In this document: piece after piece, positions 45,475 to 56,704 of the stretch
Layout: every line of letters starts with the position of its first letter
How positions within the stretch are numbered: the stretch's first letter is position 1
NCBI GenBank assembly: GCA_937891425.1
Contig: CALAGD010000024.1
Location: 124,001 to 188,000 of the forward strand
Source of the DNA: an uncultured Pigmentiphaga sp.
GTDB lineage: Bacteria; Pseudomonadota; Gammaproteobacteria; Burkholderiales; Burkholderiaceae_B
Length of the DNA stretch: 64,000 nt
Reading direction: 5' to 3'
The notes under the pieces: model-generated
What the model was told of the DNA's origin: nothing
Seen by the model: the letters and a program-made list of their open reading frames with translations, nothing else
Databases searched by the model: none
Program-made: the position numbers and the translations under genes

Positions 45475-45657
45475 TTACTCGTCGTCCTTGGTGTGGAGGA
45501 CCTTGCGCCCGCGGTAGTAACCGTTGGGAGTGATGTGATGGCGCAGATGGAGCTCACCCGTGTTGGGCTCGATGGCGAGCGGAGGGTTCGTGAGCCGGTC
45601 GTGCGCGCGGCGATTACCGCGCCTGGAAGGCGACTTTTTGTTTTGCTGAACAGCCAT
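45475..45657 (-). CDS. rpmF: 50S ribosomal protein L32
   Basis: A 60-residue basic protein: [20 protein letters not shown], then [30 protein letters not shown]. No CxxC zinc motifs are seen, as in many L32 proteins of this group. It belongs to the yceD-rpmF-plsX series. ATG 45657 is supported by family length. Very short gaps join it to plsX. Confidence 0.97.
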   Translation of the reverse strand: MAVQQNKKSPSRRGNRRAHDRLTNPPLAIEPNTGELHLRHHITPNGYYRGRKVLHTKDDE

Positions 45658-45807
45658 GATGACTCCTGAAGACGGCGCGAATTGTACGCGATCCACGCCG
45701 CAAAGTTAAAACCAACCATTAAACCCACCCGGGCCGCGATGCTGCTCGGCACTTGCCCTGGCGCCACGCCCCGGATTCTCTGCCAAGAAAACCCGCGCCT
45801 GTTCGGC

Positions 45808-46347
45808 CTACTTCTTCGTGCCGCGCCCCAGGAGCTCGGCGAGCTGCTCGAACGGGCGCTGGCGATCCGGATTGACCGGCGGCTCGCTGTCCGGGGCACT
45901 GCCCTTGCCCGGACATACCTCGTGCCGGGGAATGTAAGGCAGCGCCAGGATGAGTTCGCTCTCGATTTCCGCTTGCAAATCGAACTGATGCGAACCGACG
46001 ACCTTGTCGTACCCCTGCTCGAGTTCTTCGTCGTCGAGCGGATCGTACTCGCCAAGCTCGTCCTCCGAGTCTACAAGCTGCAGGACGGTAACCGAATCGA
46101 TAGGCCATGCAAACTCTTCAAGGCAGCGCTGGCACACCACGAGCGGCTGCGCACGCACATGTACGCGCAAAAGACGCTCGCCAAATCGCCCTTCCATGCC
46201 CTGGGCATGCCAGGCAACCGTGCCGTGCTGCGCGGGCAGTCCGTCGGTAAAGCGGGAAAGCGCAGCCAACGAAAGCTCACCCGAGAACTCCTGCCGCAGG
46301 CGCACTGCTTCAAGCGCATCGAACTGCTGAAGATTCAAGGGTTTCAT
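45808..46347 (-). CDS. yceD: YceD/DUF177 family protein (23S rRNA accumulation)
   Basis: A 179-residue DUF177 protein. Conserved points are CQRCLEEF in the middle, a second conserved DLQAEIESELILALPYIPRHEVC with acidic residues before, and a Cys near the end (EVCPGKG). YceD is needed for 23S rRNA accumulation and ribosome assembly in E. coli. It is the first gene of the fatty-acid cluster transcript and is 150 bp from rpmF. The start ATG 46347 is supported by the family start MKPLNLQQFDALEAVRL. Confidence 0.93.
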   Translation of the reverse strand: MKPLNLQQFDALEAVRLRQEFSGELSLAALSRFTDGLPAQHGTVAWHAQGMEGRFGERLLRVHVRAQPLVVCQRCLEEFAWPIDSVTVLQLVDSEDELGEYDPLDDEELEQGYDKVVGSHQFDLQAEIESELILALPYIPRHEVCPGKGSAPDSEPPVNPDRQRPFEQLAELLGRGTKK

Positions 46348-46400
46348 GGCCTGGTATCCGCAAGAATGCTTGGATGCAGCAATAAAAGCAAAAGCGTAAA

Positions 46401-46430
46401 ATGCTAACCTGAAACCGCCTACTGCGTCAA
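46401..46430 (-). promoter_or_regulatory. Promoter of the yceD-rpmF-plsX-fab cluster
   Basis: On the minus strand TTGACG (46430-46425), an 18-bp spacer and TAGCAT (46406-46401) form a good sigma-70 promoter about 55 bp before the yceD start. Transcription may continue into fabH, fabD, fabG, acpP and beyond. Confidence 0.65.
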
Positions 46431-46443
46431 TGCATTCCCGTAC

Positions 46444-47055
46444 ATGTCAGCTTCCACAAGCATGACCCGCCCCCTGATTCTGGCATCATCCTCGCCTTAC
46501 CGGAAAGAACTGCTCGCTCGCCTGCGCCTGCCTTTCGAGGCCATTTCCCCCGACATCGACGAGTCGCCCCGCGCGGGCGAAGCGCCACACGAACTCGCGC
46601 GCAGGCTGGCGCGGGAGAAGGCTGAAGCGGTGGCACGTCAGCGCCCTGGCGCGGTCGTCGTCGGGTCGGATCAGGTTGCAATCTGCAATGGACAGTTGCT
46701 TGGCAAGCCCGGCACCTTCGAGCGCGCGTTCGCGCAGCTGCGCCTGATGGCCGGTCAGACGGCAGAATTCTGGACCGCCGTGGCAGTCACCGACGGCACC
46801 CGGACCCTTGTTGCAGAGTCAACAACGCGCTGCGTCCTGCGTCCGCTGACCGATGCGGAAATCGATTCGTATCTCCGCGCCGACCTGCCACTGGATACGG
46901 CAGGCAGCGCCAAAGTGGAAAGCCTGGGCATCGTACTCATGGAACGTATCGACAGCGACGACCCCACCGCGCTGATCGGGCTACCCCTGATTACCGTTAC
47001 CCGGCTCCTGACTGAATTCGGCATCAACCCCCTCGTCCCGCAAGCCCACCCATGA
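46444..47055 (+). CDS. Maf-like nucleotide pyrophosphatase, YceF type
   Basis: A 203-residue Maf protein that hydrolyses modified nucleoside triphosphates. The YceF branch acts on m7GTP. The catalytic start LILASSSPYRKELLARL, the conserved GSDQVA and PLDTAGSAKVESLGI are as in E. coli YceF. An in-frame ATG at 46462 (MTRPLILASS) is an equally good start; neither has a strong ribosome-binding site. It is divergent from the yceD operon, and its TGA overlaps the next gene in ATGA, so the pair is coupled. Confidence 0.9.
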   Translation: MSASTSMTRPLILASSSPYRKELLARLRLPFEAISPDIDESPRAGEAPHELARRLAREKAEAVARQRPGAVVVGSDQVAICNGQLLGKPGTFERAFAQLRLMAGQTAEFWTAVAVTDGTRTLVAESTTRCVLRPLTDAEIDSYLRADLPLDTAGSAKVESLGIVLMERIDSDDPTALIGLPLITVTRLLTEFGINPLVPQAHP

Positions 47056-47774
47056 CAGGCACCCTGCATCTCATTCCTGTTGGCCTCGCCGAAACGGCGC
47101 CCTCGTCGCTCTGGCTTCCGGCCGATGCCCAGGCGCTTGCCGCCCGTCTCGACACCTACATCGCCGAAAACGCCAAGACCGCACGTGCCTTCCTGAAGCA
47201 CATCGGAACACAGCGGCCCATCCAGGAAATCACGATCCATACGCTGGGCCAGCGCACCACGCAGGGCGACATCGACGCCTGGCTGATGCCCCTGCGGGCT
47301 GGCGGCGAAGCGGGCCTCGTGTCGGAAGCGGGTTGCCCCGCGGTGGCCGACCCTGGTGCCCGGGTGGTGGCGGCCGCTCACCGCATGGGCATCACCGTGA
47401 AACCCTGGGTGGGGCCATCCTCCATCATCCTCGGCCTCATGGCCAGCGGCCTCGAGGGCCAGCGTTTCACCTTCCACGGGTACCCGCCAGTGCAGGAACA
47501 GGAGCGCGCACGCCAGCTGAAGAGCTGGGAAAGCGCCTCCGCACAGCTGCAGCAGACACAAGTCCTGATCGAGACCCCCTACCGCAACCTTGCCCTGTTC
47601 GATGCCCTGCTTCGCCACCTGCGTGGCGATACCCGCCTGTGCGTAGCCAGCGCGCTCACCAGCCCGACCGAATGGATCCGCACCCTGACGATTGCGCAGT
47701 GGAAGCAGTCCGACCGGCCCGCAATCGACCGGCAACCGACGCTGTTCCTGTTTCAGGCCGCAGGGCGTTCCTGA
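47052..47774 (+). CDS. Tetrapyrrole methylase (RsmI-like) SAM-dependent methyltransferase
   Basis: A 240-residue member of the tetrapyrrole/rRNA 2'-O methylase family: N-terminal LHLIPVGLAETAPSSLWLP, GLVSEAGCPAVADPGARVVAAAHRMG, and SSIILGLMASGLEGQRFTFHGYPP. In contrast to RsmI of about 280 residues, the N-terminus is different, and family relatives are annotated only as SAM-dependent methyltransferases. A 16S rRNA C1402 role is possible but not shown. The ATG overlaps the maf stop in ATGA. Confidence 0.85.
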   Translation: MTGTLHLIPVGLAETAPSSLWLPADAQALAARLDTYIAENAKTARAFLKHIGTQRPIQEITIHTLGQRTTQGDIDAWLMPLRAGGEAGLVSEAGCPAVADPGARVVAAAHRMGITVKPWVGPSSIILGLMASGLEGQRFTFHGYPPVQEQERARQLKSWESASAQLQQTQVLIETPYRNLALFDALLRHLRGDTRLCVASALTSPTEWIRTLTIAQWKQSDRPAIDRQPTLFLFQAAGRS

Positions 47775-47822
47775 CGCCGCGCACCCGCCCGAGTGCAGTG
47801 TGCCGGGGCACGCCGTGAGCGC

Positions 47823-48479
47823 CTAGGCGCGCACGCGCGGCAGCAGCCAGTCGGCCAGTTCCGGCACGCTGTGCACCAGCGCAGCCGGCGAACAGACCTG
47901 CAGTTCGTTGATGGGGTGCGCGCCGTAGCAAACCCCGACACCATGTACGCAGGCATTGAGCGCCATGTTCAGATCGTGCGCGGTGTCACCGATCATGACC
48001 GTCTCGCGGCGGTCGACACCGAGTTCATCCATGATCTCGAGCAGCATCGCGGGATGCGGCTTTGAGAACGTTTCGTCGGAGCATCGCGAGGCGTGAAATG
48101 CATCCGTCAGCCCGGTGTTGCGCAACGCCCGCGTCAGCCCCTTGCGACTTTTCCCGGTAGCCACCGCCAGCCACACGCCGCGATTGGCCAGTGACTCGAT
48201 GAGGTTCGCCACGCCATCGAACAGCCGTACTTCCGGATCCCGCGTGAGGTAGTGGTAGCGGTAGCGCTGCACGAAATCCGGCCACTGTTCCTCGCGGAGA
48301 CTGGGCACCGCCGTTTTCAGCGCATCTTCCAGCCCCAGGCCGATCACCCAGTTCGCCATTTCGTCGGGAGGCTCCGGCAGACCCAGGTCGCGGCATGCTG
48401 CCTGCATGGCCGCCACAATGGCCGGCGTCGAGTCCATCAATGTGCCATCCCAGTCAAATACGACCAACGAATACTCCAT
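47823..48479 (-). CDS. HAD-family hydrolase, phosphoglycolate phosphatase-like
   Basis: A 218-residue HAD phosphatase: Asp9 and Asp11 in VVFDWDGTLMDS, Thr in AVATGKSRKGL, Lys in SKPHPAML, and Asp pair in MIGDTAHDLNMA. Relatives in this position next to rluC are called Gph-like or phosphatase of unknown substrate. Its start overlaps the rluC stop by one base (TAATG), so translation is coupled. The partnership with a pseudouridine synthase is common in betaproteobacteria. Substrate unknown. Confidence 0.9.
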   Translation of the reverse strand: MEYSLVVFDWDGTLMDSTPAIVAAMQAACRDLGLPEPPDEMANWVIGLGLEDALKTAVPSLREEQWPDFVQRYRYHYLTRDPEVRLFDGVANLIESLANRGVWLAVATGKSRKGLTRALRNTGLTDAFHASRCSDETFSKPHPAMLLEIMDELGVDRRETVMIGDTAHDLNMALNACVHGVGVCYGAHPINELQVCSPAALVHSVPELADWLLPRVRA

Positions 48480-49471
48480 TACTCTTCCTCATGACGCCCC
48501 GCCGCGTCCGGCGCGTTATCGTCGCGCAACAGCCCCAGCAGGCGTACGCACTCGGGCGGCAGCGGCGCTTCCAGGATCATCGCCTCGCCGGTCACCGGGT
48601 GCGCCAACTGCAGCGTGTGCGCATGCAGGAACATGCGGCGGAACCCCAGCTGACGTGCAAAGGCGTCGCGCGTGGCGTCGTTGCCGTACTTGTCATCCCC
48701 CACGATGGGAAAGCCGCTGGCAGCCAGGTGCACCCGGATCTGGTGGGTGCGGCCTGTGCGCAATTCCGCCTCGACGAGGGAAAACCGGCCAAGGCGCTCT
48801 ACCAGCGACACGATGGTGTGCGCCGCCTGACCCTCGGCATCGACCCGGACCCGGCGTTCGCCCGACCGTGTCGTCCATTTCTGCAGCGGCAACCGGATGT
48901 GCTGTCGGGCGTTTACCCAGTCGCCTTCCACCAGGGCCAGGTAGCGTTTCGTGACGCGCCCATCGCGCAGCGCCGCATGCAGCTCGACCAGCGCCTTGCG
49001 CTTCTTCGCCACCATGAGCAGACCCGAGGTTTCTCTGTCGAGGCGGTGTACCAGCTCGAGAAAGCGCGCCTGCGGCCGCGCCGCGCGCAACTGCTCGATC
49101 ACCCCGAAGGCTACGCCGCTGCCCCCATGCGCCGCCACCCCTGCCGGCTTGTCGATCACCAGCAGCACGTCATCCTCGTACACCACCGGAAACTCCGACC
49201 CCGGTACGAACCGCGGTACCTCCTGCGGCACCTTGAGGGGCGGCACGCGCACGATGTCGCCGGCCGACAGTCGATAATCTGCCTGCACGCGCCCGCGGTT
49301 GACGCGCACCTGCCCGGAGCGGATGACCTTGTAGACATGGCTCTTGGGCACACCCTTGCATAGACGCAGGAGGAAGTTGTCGATGCGCTGCCCGTGGTAG
49401 TCGGAGCCAACCTCCACCAGACGGGCCGAGAGCGACGAAGATTCAGGAGAGTTGATTTGCACGGTTCTCAA
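48479..49471 (-). CDS. rluC: Ribosomal large subunit pseudouridine synthase, RluC type
   Basis: A 330-residue enzyme with an N-terminal S4 RNA-binding domain (RIDNFLLRLCKGVPKSHVYKVIRSGQVRVNRG) and a catalytic domain with Asp in ELVHRLDRETSGLLM. It probably makes pseudouridines at 955, 2504 and 2580 of 23S rRNA, as RluC. The gene opens with a TTG (49471); GTG 49462 is also in frame, and neither has a clear ribosome-binding site. It is divergent from rne, and its start overlaps the rne promoter region. Confidence 0.92.
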   Translation of the reverse strand: MRTVQINSPESSSLSARLVEVGSDYHGQRIDNFLLRLCKGVPKSHVYKVIRSGQVRVNRGRVQADYRLSAGDIVRVPPLKVPQEVPRFVPGSEFPVVYEDDVLLVIDKPAGVAAHGGSGVAFGVIEQLRAARPQARFLELVHRLDRETSGLLMVAKKRKALVELHAALRDGRVTKRYLALVEGDWVNARQHIRLPLQKWTTRSGERRVRVDAEGQAAHTIVSLVERLGRFSLVEAELRTGRTHQIRVHLAASGFPIVGDDKYGNDATRDAFARQLGFRRMFLHAHTLQLAHPVTGEAMILEAPLPPECVRLLGLLRDDNAPDAAGRHEEE

Positions 49472-49484
49472 AGCAGCATATAAT
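49456..49484 (+). promoter_or_regulatory. Candidate rne promoter
   Basis: TTTGCA (49456-49461), a 17-bp spacer and consensus TATAAT (49479-49484) read toward rne. The start of transcription would fall near 49491, at the foot of a hairpin. The rluC start codon (49471) lies inside it on the opposite strand. Confidence 0.6.
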
Positions 49485-50116
49485 CACCAGGCCTGATAAG
49501 AGATCAGGCGGGTTTGCTCATGCGCATCGACGTCGAGGCACCAGCATTTGCAGGTCAGGTGAAAAACAACGATTCACGACTTTGCCACTGCCTCCGTCTA
49601 CGCGTACCCGCATCCGGGTCTATCGAATTGTACCTGCCCGGCAACCGCCTTATCTCCCGGGCCGCATGGCGGCAAACCGTGGCGTGCCGACGTTCATCCC
49701 GGGTATCCGGCACGCACGCTTTGTTTTTGCCTACGCCACTGAGAAACTGTTCTTGAATACGCACCGGCGCATGTTCCAACAGCGTTCCTCGAATTTCGAC
49801 AACGTCATCGAGCATGCGCCTGCCGGCCTGCTGCTTCCAACATGATCACCATTCCGCGTCGTACCCGCACCCATCGTTTGCGCGCAAGCCCGCGCCCGGA
49901 CGACGCGAGTTCTCGTGGGGTTACCGCCCCGGCGCGATCTGTTGATGTTCCAACGTTCTACCGTTACGTGCGCCCGCCGGCACGTTGCAGCCTTGCCTGA
50001 CGCAAGTCGGGGCGCATGCGAGAGTGCGCAAGTTTCCAGTGTCCGTGGCGTTCATGCCGGCCCGTTAGGCGGCGCCCCGATCGTCGGGGTGCCAACCCAA
50101 CGGAGAACTTCATTCT
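49485..50116 (+). other. Long 5' leader of rne with two hairpins, no gene supported
   Basis: About 630 bp separate the TATAAT box from the rne ATG. GCCTGAT (49491-49497) and ATCAGGC (49503-49509) form a 7-bp stem right at the expected mRNA 5' end. A second stem, GGCGCCCCGA (50071-50080) and TCGGGGTGCC (50084-50093) with one G-U pair and loop TCG, ends 23 nt before the start codon. In E. coli the rne leader (about 360 nt) mediates autoregulation by RNase E cleavage, so the same is inferred here. Small frames inside lack family features. The second stem lies just before the GGAGA box (50102) and may influence translation. Confidence 0.6.
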
Positions 50117-53100
50117 ATGAAGCGCATGCTGTTCAACGCAACGCACCAGGAAGAACTGCGCGTTGCCATTGTTGACGGCCAGAAACTGGTCGATCTCGAT
50201 ATAGAAACTGCTGGACGCGAACAACGCAAAGGCAACATTTACAAGGGAGTCATCACCCGAATCGAACCCAGCCTTGAGGCCTGCTTCGTCGACTATGGCG
50301 AAGAGCGTCACGGATTTCTCCCCTTCAAGGAAGTAGCCCGCAGCTATTTCAAGGAAGGAGTGGATGTGCGCACTGCGCGCATCCAGGACGCCCTCCACGA
50401 AGGACAGGAACTCATCGTTCAGGTCGACAAGGAAGAGCGCGGCAACAAGGGCGCGGCCCTGACCACGTTCATCTCGCTCGCCGGCCGCTACCTCGTACTC
50501 ATGCCCAACAACCCGCGCGGTGGCGGCGTGTCGCGGCGCGTTGAGGGCGAAGAGCGCCAGGAACTCAAGGAGGCTCTCGAAAAGCTCAAGGTGCCAGCCG
50601 GCATGAGCCTGATCGCGCGCACTGCCGGCATCGGGCGCTCCCTCGAAGAACTCGAGTGGGACCTGAATTACCTGCTGCAGCTGTGGCGCGCGGTGGAAAC
50701 CGCTGCTCAGGAGAATGCCGCACCGGTACTCATCTACCTGGAGTCCAGCCTGGTCATCCGGGCCATCCGCGACTATTTCTCGCCAGACATCGGCGAGATC
50801 CTCATCGATACTGATGAAGTGGCCGAGCAGGCCATCGCTTTCATGAGCGTGGTCATGCCCGACAGCGTCAACCGCGTCAAGCGCTATCGCGACGACATCC
50901 CCCTGTTCTCCCGGTTCCAGATCGAACACCAGATCGAAACTGCATACGCACGCGTGGTACCTCTGCCTTCCGGCGGCTCCATCGTCATCGATCACACCGA
51001 GGCACTGGTGGCCATCGACGTGAACTCGGCGCGCGCCACACGTGGAGCCGACATCGAGGAAACCGCCCTGCGCACCAACCTGGAAGCCGCTGAGGAAGTC
51101 GGCCGCCAGCTGCGCCTGCGCGACCTTGGCGGGCTGATCGTGATCGACTTCATCGACATGGAAGATGCCCGCAACCAGCGGCTCATCGAACAGTCGCTGC
51201 GCGACGCGCTGCGACTCGATCGCGCCCGGGTACAGATGGGCAAGATCTCTCGCTTCGGCCTCATGGAGCTGTCGCGCCAGCGCCTGCGTCCCGCGCTCAA
51301 CGAGGGTTCGCACATCACCTGCCCGCGCTGCAACGGCATTGGCGTCATCCGCGACGTCGAATCCAGCGCGCTGCACGTGCTGCGCCTGCTGCAGGAAGAG
51401 GCCATGAAAGAGAACACGGCCGCCGTCCATGCCCAGGTGCCCATCGATGTCGCCACCTACCTGCTTAACGAGAAGCGCACCGACCTGGCCAAGCTCGAGG
51501 CCCGGCTGAAGGTCAACATCGTCCTGATTCCGAACAAGTATCTGGAGACTCCGCACCACCACATCGAGCGGTTGCGCCACGACGATCCGCGCCTGGAAGA
51601 CCAGAAATCCAGCTTTGAGCTGGTAGAGGCCCCCACCACCGTGGTCGACTGGACCGCCAGCTCCACCGAACATAAACCACGACCCGAGGCCCTGGTGAAG
51701 GGCATCACCCCCACCATGTCGCCAGCGCCCTCGGGCAACGGGAACGGTGACGGTGGCAAGGAAACCTCCGGACCCGGCGTCGAGGGCGGCAAGAAGGTAG
51801 TCCAGGAAGCATCGGGCTTTGGCGCGTTCTGGCGCAGGATCACCTCCTGGCTCGGTCTGGACCAGAGCCGCGAGGCCGAAGCGCCGAAGAGCGTACCCGC
51901 TACTGCCGACAGCAAGAGCAAGCAGCGCCGCGACACGCAGGAGCCCGCGCGCGAGCGTCGCCGCAACCGCAGCACGGACGAAGGGTCCAGGCGTGCGGAG
52001 AAGGGTACGCGTACCGAACGCGGCAACGGGAAGTCTGAACGTGCCCGCCGCTATGAAACCGATCAGGTCGCGTGGGAAGATGACGCACGAACTGAACCCA
52101 CGACCGAAGCAGCGACGGAATCCCGCTCCAGCCGCTCAAGGCGGGGTCGGCGCAACCGGCGTGATGTGCGCCCGGTTGATGCCGCCACCAACGTCCCTGC
52201 TTTGGACGCCGCCACCGATGCAGCCACGGCCGTTGCAGCCGGCGCGGCCAGCGCAGCCCCGACAGTAGCCGTTGCAGGAACTGAGATGCCGGCCGGTACG
52301 GCTGCTTCTGGCCCCACCAACGCCGCGCAGTCGGCTGCTCCTGCCGAAGACGTCCGTAACGCTCGCGCGCGCGACCTCTCTTCCATGGATCTGCCCGACC
52401 TCGAGCTCGACGAAGGTTCAGAAGGTGAATCCCCGATGGAAGCTGCCATTGAGGGCGGTGAGACGGTTGAGCCCGACCGCAAGGGCCGACGCCGGCGCCG
52501 TGGTCGGCGCGGGCGTCGTTCATCCGGTGCCGATGCGGTCGCCGACGCTGATGCTCAACAGATCGAGGCTGCTGGCGAGGCCGTCGTTGCGGCCCACCTT
52601 GAAGCAAGCATCGAGATCGTGGACCAGGCAGATGTCACGGCATCCGTCATCCCCGCGGAAGAGCCTGTCGCCGGGTCGTCGGCTGCCGGCGATGCCGCTG
52701 CCCATGAAGCAGAGACCCGCGTCGCAAGCGAAGCGGTTGCACCTGCCCAGGAAACTGTCGATGCTGCCCCCGCCCCTGCAGAGCCAGTCACGGAAGTTTC
52801 GGGGCAGCAGGATGCCGAGCGGGCGGAAGCTGTCACTGGCGAGACGGCTCCAGGCGTACCGCCTGCGGTCAGCACCATGGGCGACGCCTCTGTCGACTCC
52901 AGACCCGAAACGATCGCTCGTACCACTGCCGAGGACGCCACCGATGATGATACGGCCGTTGCCAGGGCACCCGCGACAACCGACGAAGCTGCGCCAGAAG
53001 CTGCATCGGAAGCCGAGGCGACCAACGCTCCGGCACCTGTGAGCCTCCCGAAGCATGCTGCCGAAACGGTAAACGGAACCGCGGCGCCCGAGGTTTCGGG

Positions 53101-53464
53101 CGTGACCACGGAGTCTGGGGAGGCAGCAGCCGAAACCCCGCAGAAAACCGTGCAGCCTGCAGTGTCGCCCGAGGACACCATCGCACCCGAGGACGTTGTT
53201 CTGCACGCGGCCAATCGGCCCTTTGACGAGACCGTAGATATTCAGGTGGCCGCCATGCCGAACACATCCTCTTCCGATCTGCACGCCATCGCCGCGGCGG
53301 CCGGCATGCAACTGATCGAGACCAACGCGGCGAAACACGCAGCCGTGCAGGCTGCAATCGCCCAGGCGGCAACGCCGCCCGCGACCGGACGGGTGCGGGA
53401 ACGAACGCCGCGCAACGAGTACAGCGAACCGCTGGAGCAGGTCGAGACGCGTCCTGGCGCCTGA
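50117..53464 (+). CDS. rne: Ribonuclease E
   Basis: A 1115-residue endoribonuclease, the scaffold of the RNA degradosome. Residues 1-510 hold the catalytic half: S1 domain ([22 protein letters not shown]), the DNase I-like metal site at [20 protein letters not shown] and [14 protein letters not shown], and the zinc-link CPRC ([10 protein letters not shown]). From about residue 520 the chain is low-complexity: Arg-rich stretches ([23 protein letters not shown] and [12 protein letters not shown]), then an Ala/Glu/Thr/Pro-rich part of about 350 residues, and a short conserved-looking tail ([21 protein letters not shown]). RNA- and partner-binding sites are expected in this half. Promoter and long leader lie upstream; a strong terminator follows. 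Confidence 0.97.
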   Translation: MKRMLFNATHQEELRVAIVDGQKLVDLDIETAGREQRKGNIYKGVITRIEPSLEACFVDYGEERHGFLPFKEVARSYFKEGVDVRTARIQDALHEGQELIVQVDKEERGNKGAALTTFISLAGRYLVLMPNNPRGGGVSRRVEGEERQELKEALEKLKVPAGMSLIARTAGIGRSLEELEWDLNYLLQLWRAVETAAQENAAPVLIYLESSLVIRAIRDYFSPDIGEILIDTDEVAEQAIAFMSVVMPDSVNRVKRYRDDIPLFSRFQIEHQIETAYARVVPLPSGGSIVIDHTEALVAIDVNSARATRGADIEETALRTNLEAAEEVGRQLRLRDLGGLIVIDFIDMEDARNQRLIEQSLRDALRLDRARVQMGKISRFGLMELSRQRLRPALNEGSHITCPRCNGIGVIRDVESSALHVLRLLQEEAMKENTAAVHAQVPIDVATYLLNEKRTDLAKLEARLKVNIVLIPNKYLETPHHHIERLRHDDPRLEDQKSSFELVEAPTTVVDWTASSTEHKPRPEALVKGITPTMSPAPSGNGNGDGGKETSGPGVEGGKKVVQEASGFGAFWRRITSWLGLDQSREAEAPKSVPATADSKSKQRRDTQEPARERRRNRSTDEGSRRAEKGTRTERGNGKSERARRYETDQVAWEDDARTEPTTEAATESRSSRSRRGRRNRRDVRPVDAATNVPALDAATDAATAVAAGAASAAPTVAVAGTEMPAGTAASGPTNAAQSAAPAEDVRNARARDLSSMDLPDLELDEGSEGESPMEAAIEGGETVEPDRKGRRRRRGRRGRRSSGADAVADADAQQIEAAGEAVVAAHLEASIEIVDQADVTASVIPAEEPVAGSSAAGDAAAHEAETRVASEAVAPAQETVDAAPAPAEPVTEVSGQQDAERAEAVTGETAPGVPPAVSTMGDASVDSRPETIARTTAEDATDDDTAVARAPATTDEAAPEAASEAEATNAPAPVSLPKHAAETVNGTAAPEVSGVTTESGEAAAETPQKTVQPAVSPEDTIAPEDVVLHAANRPFDETVDIQVAAMPNTSSSDLHAIAAAAGMQLIETNAAKHAAVQAAIAQAATPPATGRVRERTPRNEYSEPLEQVETRPGA

Positions 53465-53555
53465 CATCGGCCACTGGCGTACCACACGGTGCGCCAGTCC
53501 GAGCCACCCGCTCGCACCGGGGGCACTACGTGCCAGTCGCTGCGCGCAATACGGA

Positions 53556-53589
53556 ACGGGGTGCCCCGGCAAATGCCGGGGCACCCCGT
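53556..53589. terminator. Bidirectional terminator between rne and accD
   Basis: ACGGGGTGCCCCGGC (53556-53570) pairs perfectly over 15 bp with GCCGGGGCACCCCGT (53575-53589), with loop AAAT. It lies between the convergent rne and accD genes. T residues following are few, but the stem is very strong. Confidence 0.8.
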
Positions 53590-53650
53590 CTGTTCATGCT
53601 GGTGGGCGAAGCAGGCAAGCCTGGGTCTTGTCTGCTTGCTCTTGCGTGAG

Positions 53651-54523
53651 TTACCGCAAGGCCTCGACCGGCTGACGCATCAGCAACGCAAGCAGCTGCG
53701 CCAGTTCGTCCCGCATGTGGCGCCGGTCAACGATCATGTCGATAGCGCCTTTGTCGAGCAGGAACTCGGCCCGCTGAAACCCTTCCGGCAGCTTCTCGCG
53801 GACGGTCTGTTCGATGACGCGCGGACCTGCGAAGCCCACCAGCGCGCCGGGCTCGGCGATAACCACATCGCCCATGAAAGCAAAACTGGCCGATACGCCC
53901 CCCATTGTGGGGTCGGTGAGCACGCTGATGAACGGCAGCTGTCGCTGCGCCAGCTGGGTAAGCGCCGCGTTCGTCTTGGCCATCTGCATCAGCGACAGCA
54001 AGCTTTCCTGCATGCGTGCCCCTCCGGAAGCCGCTACGCAGACGAAAGGCACACGCTGCTCAAGCGCCGCGCGCACGCCGCGCACGAAACGCTCACCGAC
54101 CACCGAGCCCATCGAGCCGCCCAGAAACTGGAACTCGAACACGGCAAGTACCAGCGGCAGCGAACGGATCGAACCGCTCATGACCACCAGGGCCTCGGTT
54201 TCGCTGGTCTGCTCGATTGCCTCCTTCAGGCGATCGGGGTAGCGCTTGGTGTCCTTGAACTTGAGCGGATCGATTGATCGGATCTCGGCCCCGATCTCCA
54301 CGCGCCCTTCACGATCGAGCAGAATGTCGATGCGTTCGCGTGCACTGATCCGCAGATGGTAGTTGCACTTGGGACAGACCTGCAGATTCTTCTTGAGGTC
54401 GTCCTGATACAGAACCGCCTCGCAACCCGGACACTTCTTCCAGATTCCCTCCGGCACCCGTTTCGAGCCCGGTTTCTGGGAAGACTTGATGCGTGGGGGT
54501 ATCAGCTTGTCGAGCCAGCTCAC
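53651..54523 (-). CDS. accD: Acetyl-CoA carboxylase carboxyltransferase subunit beta
   Basis: A 290-residue subunit of acetyl-CoA carboxylase that transfers CO2 from biotin to acetyl-CoA with AccA. The four-Cys zinc ribbon is at [10 protein letters not shown] and [10 protein letters not shown] near the N-terminus. The carboxyltransferase domain has [35 protein letters not shown] and [16 protein letters not shown]. Start is GTG 54523 with AGGAT upstream. It follows trpA by 80 bp at the end of the trp series, an arrangement often seen in betaproteobacteria. Confidence 0.97.
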   Translation of the reverse strand: MSWLDKLIPPRIKSSQKPGSKRVPEGIWKKCPGCEAVLYQDDLKKNLQVCPKCNYHLRISARERIDILLDREGRVEIGAEIRSIDPLKFKDTKRYPDRLKEAIEQTSETEALVVMSGSIRSLPLVLAVFEFQFLGGSMGSVVGERFVRGVRAALEQRVPFVCVAASGGARMQESLLSLMQMAKTNAALTQLAQRQLPFISVLTDPTMGGVSASFAFMGDVVIAEPGALVGFAGPRVIEQTVREKLPEGFQRAEFLLDKGAIDMIVDRRHMRDELAQLLALLMRQPVEALR

Positions 54524-54603
54524 TTTATTGGGATCCTGTCGTGATTGCTTGTGCTTGAGACATGAGGCCTGGATGGCGGCCGGTCGGCTGTGGGCGCCAG
54601 CAC

Positions 54604-55497
54604 TCAGGCCGATGCCGGAGTAGCCAGTGCATCGAGCGCCTCGCGAATGCCCCGCAGCCACTGCTCTGCTGCCTGGGCCGCCGCGGCAGTCTGCTCGACG
54701 CCTGAAACGCTGGCGCTACTTTCATGGATAGTCTGCACCAGGCGCGAACCGATAACCACCGCATCGGCAACGCGTGCCACTGCTTGCGCGCTTTCTGCGT
54801 CACGGATACCGAAACCCACACCCACGGGAATGCGGACGTGGCGTCGGATCTGTGCGAGCTTGGTGGCCACATCACCGGTATCGATGTGGCTGGCCCCCGT
54901 GACGCCTTTCAGCGACACGTAATACACATAGCCGCGAGCCATCTGCGCAACCGCCTGGATGCGCGGCCCGGTAGACGTGGGCGCCAACAGGAAAATGGGG
55001 TCGAGCCCATGACGCGCGAGCATGGCCGGAAACTCGCCAACCTCTTCCGGGGGGTAATCGACCACCAGCACGCCATCCACGCCGGCATCGGCTGCCTCGC
55101 GCGCGAAGGCTTCCTGACCCATGCGCTCGATGGGGTTTGCGTAGCCCATCAGCACCACGGGCGTGGTGTTGTCAGTCTTGCGGAACTCGGCCACCATGGC
55201 AAGCACGTCACGCAGGCTGACGCCGTGCGCAAGCGCACGCTCGGCTGCCGCCTGAATCACCGGCCCATCGGCCATCGGGTCGGAGAACGGGACCCCAAGT
55301 TCGATGACATCGGCCCCCGCACGCACAGCAGCATGCATTATGGATACGGTGGCGCCAGGGTGCGGATCGCCCGACATGATGAAAGGAATCAGGGCCTTGC
55401 GGCCGCCCGCGGGTGCCCCTTCTTCAGGCAGCGGCGGCACGATGCCGAGACGGGAAAACGCAGCAGCAAGGCGGGAAGAGGATGTGTACGCTGTCAT
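54604..55497 (-). CDS. trpA: Tryptophan synthase alpha chain
   Basis: A 297-residue TIM-barrel lyase that cleaves indole-3-glycerol phosphate. Catalytic Glu66 and Asp77 ([16 protein letters not shown]) have the same spacing of 11 as Glu49 and Asp60 in Salmonella/E. coli. Substrate phosphate segments are at VVDYPPEE and [10 protein letters not shown]. An N-terminal extension precedes [10 protein letters not shown]. It starts 7 bp after the trpB stop. Confidence 0.97.
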   Translation of the reverse strand: MTAYTSSSRLAAAFSRLGIVPPLPEEGAPAGGRKALIPFIMSGDPHPGATVSIMHAAVRAGADVIELGVPFSDPMADGPVIQAAAERALAHGVSLRDVLAMVAEFRKTDNTTPVVLMGYANPIERMGQEAFAREAADAGVDGVLVVDYPPEEVGEFPAMLARHGLDPIFLLAPTSTGPRIQAVAQMARGYVYYVSLKGVTGASHIDTGDVATKLAQIRRHVRIPVGVGFGIRDAESAQAVARVADAVVIGSRLVQTIHESSASVSGVEQTAAAAQAAEQWLRGIREALDALATPASA

Positions 55498-55504
55498 GTC
55501 CAGC

Positions 55505-56700
<1,196 letters not shown>

Positions 56701-56704
<4 letters not shown>

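Noticed and set aside
49514..49756. Small frame of 80 codons in the rne leader as a possible regulatory peptide
   Set aside because: It has no convincing ribosome-binding site or family likeness, and is better explained as leader RNA.
49964..51673. A 569-codon open frame on the minus strand opposite rne
   Set aside because: The plus strand encodes the complete RNase E catalytic half with all motifs; the antisense frame is His/Gln/Asp-rich without any family pattern.
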